From assembly GCA_963713505.1 (NCBI GenBank), contig CAVQMC010000016.1, forward strand, positions 24,832 to 88,831: a stretch of 64,000 nt of DNA, written 5' to 3'. The stretch is from CAVQMC01 sp963713505 (GTDB lineage: Bacteria > Bacteroidota > Ignavibacteria > Ignavibacteriales > Ignavibacteriaceae). This document shows, piece after piece, positions 60,265 through 64,000 of the stretch. Numbering within the stretch: the stretch's first letter is position 1; each line of letters opens with the position of its first letter. The position numbers and the translations under genes are program-made. The notes below the pieces were generated by a model. It was not told where the DNA came from, made no database searches, and worked only from the letters and a program-made list of their open reading frames with translations.

Positions 60265-62210
60265 TCATTGACAAGGTGTATATTTTTTATTAACCCTAAT
60301 GCTGTTTCCAACAAGTGTCCATGTTAGATTATTACCATCAAAAGTCACTGAAAACACATTTGAATGTGTACCGGGGTAAAATATTCTGGGCTGTCCTCTG
60401 TCATCAGGATTAGGATCAAATTGATTGTTTACTGATGGTACAATACCAACAGGGAAACTGTTGTGATTATTATAACCGTAATATGCCGTATAAGTACGGT
60501 CGCCATTGTCTTGAATGCATTCAAATACAGGGTTAACCGTTTGAGGTAGCTATCTACCACAGAAAGATACATTGTATCGGAAATAGAGTCATAATTTGAA
60601 AGCCAAATGGGGAAATCTGTTGCAGTACGCATTACTATTGAATTAATAGAAAAAGTAATTATTGAATCAGATGCATAATTTGGCTGAAATGTATTACCAT
60701 TAAAATATGCAATCGTAGAATCATTAAAATGTGAACCCGACAGAGTAATAGTTAAAGCATTTAATTCTCCCAGACTAAAATATGATAATGCTGTTGCAGG
60801 GGATACTGAATTTAACACAGGGGGTATTTCATCCGGAAGATTATCTAACAAATATTCAGTATTAAATTTTAAAAATGCATAAGCTTCACTTGTAATATTT
60901 GATAGAGTATCATTATCTAATTCCTGTAGTATTGATTGCAAAGTACTTTCTACGTAGGGAATATGGTTATTTACTAAGAGATATTTTGCCCTTGTATATA
61001 AAGAATCATACTTAGAAGTTGTAGTTTGATTTTCTATCCAGCCTAATTCATATGATTTCTGGTTGTAATTTAATAATGAATCTAAGAATCCTTTAGTGTT
61101 TAATGTATCATCTAATTCCCGCGGACCAATAGTTTTACCCCAAACCATGTTTTCTGTCCGGTTTAATTCATAAATCGCTAATGCTTCTGAACTACTCATC
61201 GAATCTGTTGAGGGAGCAACATTATAAGCTTGCGTCGCATAAGACACAATAGTAGGTAAGCTTGTTGTTATAAATTTAAAACCACCTACAGCTTCTCCCG
61301 GCCAAATTAAATAACCATCGTTCAGTGTTGGGGCACCCCACCCTTCCAGGTGATTTGCATACCCACTGCCTACCCAATGGGCAGGAGTAACCTTTTTAAG
61401 TTTATTCCCATCAACATCTGCGACAACCCAAAATAAATTAATCCTTTGCTTACTTTGAACATCATTTTGAACATCATATGAATAAGTTAAAGTATCTGTT
61501 TGTTGATTAATGGAACAACTTATATAAGGAACAAAATTGTTAGCTGGATATAATTCAGTGGGAGGTGCTAATGGGGTATTTATCCATTTCCCATATTCAG
61601 AACCATTCCAACTCCAAACTTCACTACCATCATAATAACTTAAATTTCGTATTTCCTGAATGCCGTCACCTTCTACATCAACAAATCCCATAGCATACTC
61701 TTGTCCAACAATATCCTGACTGTTCAACAAGTGGCCAGAATTTCCATTCCAGCTGAATATCTTTAAGCTTATCGTTCCCAAACCACTCTGTATAATTATC
61801 TCTACTGTACCATCCAAATTAATGTCATCAACAGCAAATATGTTATTAAAATCGGTAGGTATTTTTGGTTCAGAAAGCCAGATTACATTCCCTTCTTTAT
61901 AAATGCCTGCCCTGTTGCCTTCTACCATCCCTTGATAGTTCTCATTCACTTTTGTTACAAACACAAAGCTATTAGTCAGCATACCATATGGATTCTGAAT
62001 GGAAGCATATAAATACTTCTTATCGCCTCTTAATGAATCAATATCAACAATGTCATCTACTTCATACATACCGGAATAATAATTTTGGAAATATTGATTT
62101 ATTTCTTCTTTTACTGAACTTTCCCTAAGTCGTTTTTGTGGCTGCGCACTTAGTATTTCACTACTAATCAAGATTAAGAATATAGATACAATTAATATTT
62201 TATACTTCAT
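60265..62210 (-). CDS. large secreted surface protein with FG-GAP-like and IPT-like domains (one frameshift)
   Basis: The protein has about 648 residues after repair. It starts with a signal peptide (MKYKILIVSIFLILISS), followed by FG-GAP-like repeats (FAVDDINLDGTVEIIIQSG, FVDVEGDGIQEI), a helical middle, an IPT/TIG-like domain (VSPATALSYFSLGELNALTI) and, past a frame break near 60545, a final domain with VFECIQDNGDRTYTAYYGYN and NQFDPNPDDRGQPRIFYPG. This last pattern (DNGDGTYTA...DRGQP...FxPG) recurs in many surface proteins. It has no sorting domain of the T9SS type in the visible C-terminus. It is upstream of, and probably linked with, the sorting-domain gene at 59576. Confidence 0.7.
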
Positions 62211-62225
62211 CTTATTATCCTTCTT

Positions 62226-62725
62226 TCAATTTTTTTCTGGTAAATTATTTCTTATATGGCTGAAAACTGAGTTTGGATATTTTTTATGACTACCACCATT
62301 GTATGCTAAAAAAGCCTTCCAATAAGAGATTTCAAATGCTTGTGACTTAGGCCATGTATCCTCTTGTAAATATAATACTGGTCCAAGCATGTCTCTCAAC
62401 TTGCCCAATAAATGTTTGCTACCATATAATATATTTATTGAAGGAATCATAGCATATTCCGGTAAATAATTCTCATTATTATCTGGGTAATTGTATTCAA
62501 AATTCAAATAGCTTTTAACACCAGAATAATAAGTTAACTGCATAAGGCCATAAGAGGCTGCTATTCTTGTTTGTGCTATCGTCCCATACATTCCTTTACC
62601 TCCTATCGAATCTCTCAAAAATTTAAAGTAACTTGTATCAGCTAATACTTTTGATGAATCACTAATAAGATTTTCATTTACACCTCTCCTTTTTAATGTA
62701 TCAACCTGAACCGTACCCCGTATTG
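62226..62725 (-). pseudogene. lysozyme/transglycosylase-like gene, 5' end cut off by an IS element
   Basis: The retained part has about 165 residues with the ASYGLMQLTY segment, like the SLT-type lytic transglycosylase motif S/A-x-G-L-M-Q, a central AMIPSINILYGSKHL helix and YWKAFLAYNGG, all typical of goose-type or SLT lysozyme folds that cut peptidoglycan. The catalytic Glu of the family would lie before ASYGLMQ and is probably in the lost part. The reading frame continues a few codons into the IS left end by chance. The original N-terminus must lie to the right of the window edge. It is 15 bases upstream of the surface-protein gene. Confidence 0.7.
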
Positions 62726-62746
62726 TGGACAAGCAGAAAAGCAACT
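62726..62746 (+). repeat. left terminal inverted repeat of the IS
   Basis: The 21 bases begin TGGACA, end AGCAACT and pair with 63975-63995 at 16 of 21 positions. The outermost base is T, as in most IS3-family ends (TG...CA). Confidence 0.7.
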
Positions 62747-62778
62747 ATATTAAACCTAAAGAAAATATAGGAGCTAAC

Positions 62779-63081
62779 ATGCCAGAGAAATTACCAAGAA
62801 GGACATTTGACAGGGACTTTAAGATATCAGCCGTAAAGCTGGTACTGGAATCAGGAAAATCTATAAAGAGTATATCCTCGGAATTAGGAATAAGCGAGAA
62901 CACTTTATTTAACTGGAAGAAAAAGTACCTGGAAGATGCAAAGAATGCATTCCCGGGCAAAGGACATATGAAGCCGGAGGAGGAAGAGTTAAGGAAAAAA
63001 GACAAGGAGATAGCAAGGCTAAAAATGGAGCGGGACATTTTAAAAAAAGCTATAGCGTACTTCACAAAGGAACAGGAATGA
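62779..63081 (+). CDS. IS3-family transposase, OrfA
   Basis: OrfA is the helix-turn-helix DNA-binding subunit of the transposase. The 100-residue protein has the HTH segment SIKSISSELGISENTLFNWKKKYLED and a C-terminal leucine-zipper-like helix (LRKKDKEIARLKMERDILKKAIAYF). The ATG at 62779 follows TAGGAG and was chosen over the longer frame that begins in the inverted repeat. Its TGA overlaps the orfB ATG by four bases, so orfB may be reached by coupling. In related elements a minus-one shift makes a fusion, and that cannot be ruled out. Confidence 0.9.
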   Translation: MPEKLPRRTFDRDFKISAVKLVLESGKSIKSISSELGISENTLFNWKKKYLEDAKNAFPGKGHMKPEEEELRKKDKEIARLKMERDILKKAIAYFTKEQE

Positions 63082-63965
63082 AGTACAGATTTATAATAAA
63101 CAATCTGAGGGAATATCCATTAGGACTTAGCTGCAAAATACTGGGAGTAAGCCGTTCAGGATATTATAAGTGGCAGAAGATGAGATATATACAAAAAAGA
63201 CTCGAAGAGAAGCAATTTCTATTGCTGATAAGAAAACATTATAAATTAAGCCGAGGACGATATGGTCTTAGGAGAATAACGCAGGCAATAAGACGTGAAG
63301 GAGTAATTGTAAACAAAAAGCGAGTCTACAGGCTGATGAGAAAATACGGTATATTCTCTAAAACAAAGAAGAAATTCAAAGTAACAACGAAGCAAAATAT
63401 CTCAGCACGTTTCAGTCCGAATCTGCTTGAGGGAAAGTTTGAAGCTGAAAGAGAAAAACAGATATGGACATCTGATATAACATATATCTGGACCAATGAA
63501 GGATGGATGTATCTAGCTGTAATACTTGATGTATATACGCGGGAGATAATAGGCTGGTCTGTTAATCAAAGAGCTGCTGCAGATTTAGTTCTAAATGCAT
63601 TAAGGATGGCTATTAACAACAGAAAACCATCTGCTGGAATAATATTTCATTCCGATAGAGGAAGTCAATATACATCAGCCAGACTTCGGAATGTGCTTTC
63701 GCATTATGGATTTATCCAGTCAATGAGCAACAGAGGAAACTGTTATGATAATGCTATAACAGAAACATTCTTCAGCACATTAAAAAAAGAGCTTATATAT
63801 CTGAGGAACTTTGAAACTAGAGATCAGGCAGCAGTTGAAATTTTTGAGTTTATTGAGATATTTTACAACAGAAAAAGACTTCATTCTGCTTTAGGATATA
63901 AGAGCCCTTTGGAATTTAGAATGGAAAATTTAGTTGAAAGTAAAAAGAACAGTATTAATTTATAA
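63078..63965 (+). CDS. IS3-family transposase, OrfB (DDE integrase)
   Basis: The 295-residue protein is the catalytic subunit. It has the HTH_21-like region (RRITQAIRREGVIVNKKRVYRLMRKYGI) and the rve domain with the three acidic residues: D in WTSDITYI, D in FHSDRGSQYTS and E in AITETFFSTLKKELI. The spacing between the second Asp and the Glu (DRGSQY...ITETFF) is the normal 35 residues. The ending FYNRKRLHSALGYKSPLEF is the usual IS3 signature. The frame is intact. Confidence 0.96.
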   Translation: MKYRFIINNLREYPLGLSCKILGVSRSGYYKWQKMRYIQKRLEEKQFLLLIRKHYKLSRGRYGLRRITQAIRREGVIVNKKRVYRLMRKYGIFSKTKKKFKVTTKQNISARFSPNLLEGKFEAEREKQIWTSDITYIWTNEGWMYLAVILDVYTREIIGWSVNQRAAADLVLNALRMAINNRKPSAGIIFHSDRGSQYTSARLRNVLSHYGFIQSMSNRGNCYDNAITETFFSTLKKELIYLRNFETRDQAAVEIFEFIEIFYNRKRLHSALGYKSPLEFRMENLVESKKNSINL

Positions 63966-63974
63966 TAATCAAAA

Positions 63975-63995
63975 AGTTGCTTATCTTAATGTCTA
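63975..63995 (-). repeat. right terminal inverted repeat of the IS
   Basis: Read on the minus strand it begins TAGACATTAAGATAAGCAACT, matching the left end at 16 of 21 positions. It lies 10 bases after the orfB stop. Confidence 0.7.
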
Positions 63996-64000
63996 ATTTT

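Larger units (their letters stand above)
62726..63995 (+). mobile_element. IS3-family insertion sequence
   Basis: The element of about 1270 bases carries orfA and orfB and is bounded by 21-base imperfect inverted repeats that match at 16 positions (62726-62746, TGGACAAGCAG-AAAAGCAACT; 63975-63995 as its reverse complement). No target-site duplication is recognisable, but only five bases lie beyond the right end. The frames are intact, which suggests a recently active copy. The left end interrupts the transglycosylase-like gene. Confidence 0.85.

Overview
The window comes from an AT-rich bacterium, most likely of the Ignavibacteria/Bacteroidota-Chlorobi side of the FCB group. This placement is inferred from gene content. 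Two secreted proteins end in the C-terminal sorting domain of the type IX secretion system (with the PNPFNPST signature), the M23 peptidase and the M16 pair are of the kinds common in Bacteroidota, there is a tiny COX24/mS38-like ribosomal protein, and some promoter-like sequences resemble the Bacteroidota TAnnTTTG box. No phage or plasmid backbone is visible. Most of the window reads as ordinary chromosome.

Layout. 1-7.8 kb (minus strand): start of the division and cell wall cluster, mraZ-rsmH-ftsL-ftsI-murE-murF-mraY-murD, with every junction overlapping and a clear MraZ operator in front. 8.0-10.2 kb: a 46-residue membrane protein, tRNA-Thr(CGU), the COX24-like protein, a zinc-ribbon/TPR protein and an HU-family protein. 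10.4-16.2 kb: an S9 peptidase, then a copper set (regulator carrying a metal-binding domain, copper chaperone, CopA ATPase). 16.2-21.3 kb: GMP reductase-like enzyme, oligoendopeptidase F, a sorting-domain protein, a lipoprotein and a DUF4286 protein. 21.5-28.3 kb (plus strand): M23 peptidase, GatB, signal peptidase I and two M16 peptidases. 28.2-35.5 kb (mostly minus): an unrecognised membrane-anchored protein, enoyl-CoA hydratase, an outer-membrane barrel, two membrane proteins, an SDR oxidoreductase, TruA, a lipoprotein and an MgtC/DUF4010 protein. 35.9-47.4 kb: an 11.4-kb signalling island with three multi-PAS sensor kinases and two response regulators. 47.5-55.1 kb (minus): aldehyde dehydrogenase, SpoIIE-type phosphatase, M64 peptidase, PyrE, pterin dehydratase and ClpC. 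55.5-59.05 kb (plus): FloA, an acidic membrane-anchored protein and a UvrD-like helicase in one overlapping operon. 59.05-59.53 kb: a cluster of palindromic repeats. 59.6-64 kb: a sorting-domain protein, a large surface protein and a lysozyme/transglycosylase-like gene cut by a complete IS3-family element.

Data quality matters for reading this annotation. I find 26 single-base frame breaks in 17 otherwise normal, conserved genes, including essential ones (rsmH, murF, truA, clpC). In 23 of them removing one base restores the family sequence, and in 3 adding one does. I therefore treat them as assembly errors and give full, repaired gene spans. The two longest kinase genes and both IS open reading frames are intact.

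The most interesting items are the MraZ operator, the signalling island, the FloA-helicase operon, the repeat cluster at 59.1-59.5 kb with compensating stem changes, the structured element at 47.4-47.5 kb, and the metal-domain AraC regulator next to the copper genes. No clearly new biological system is visible.
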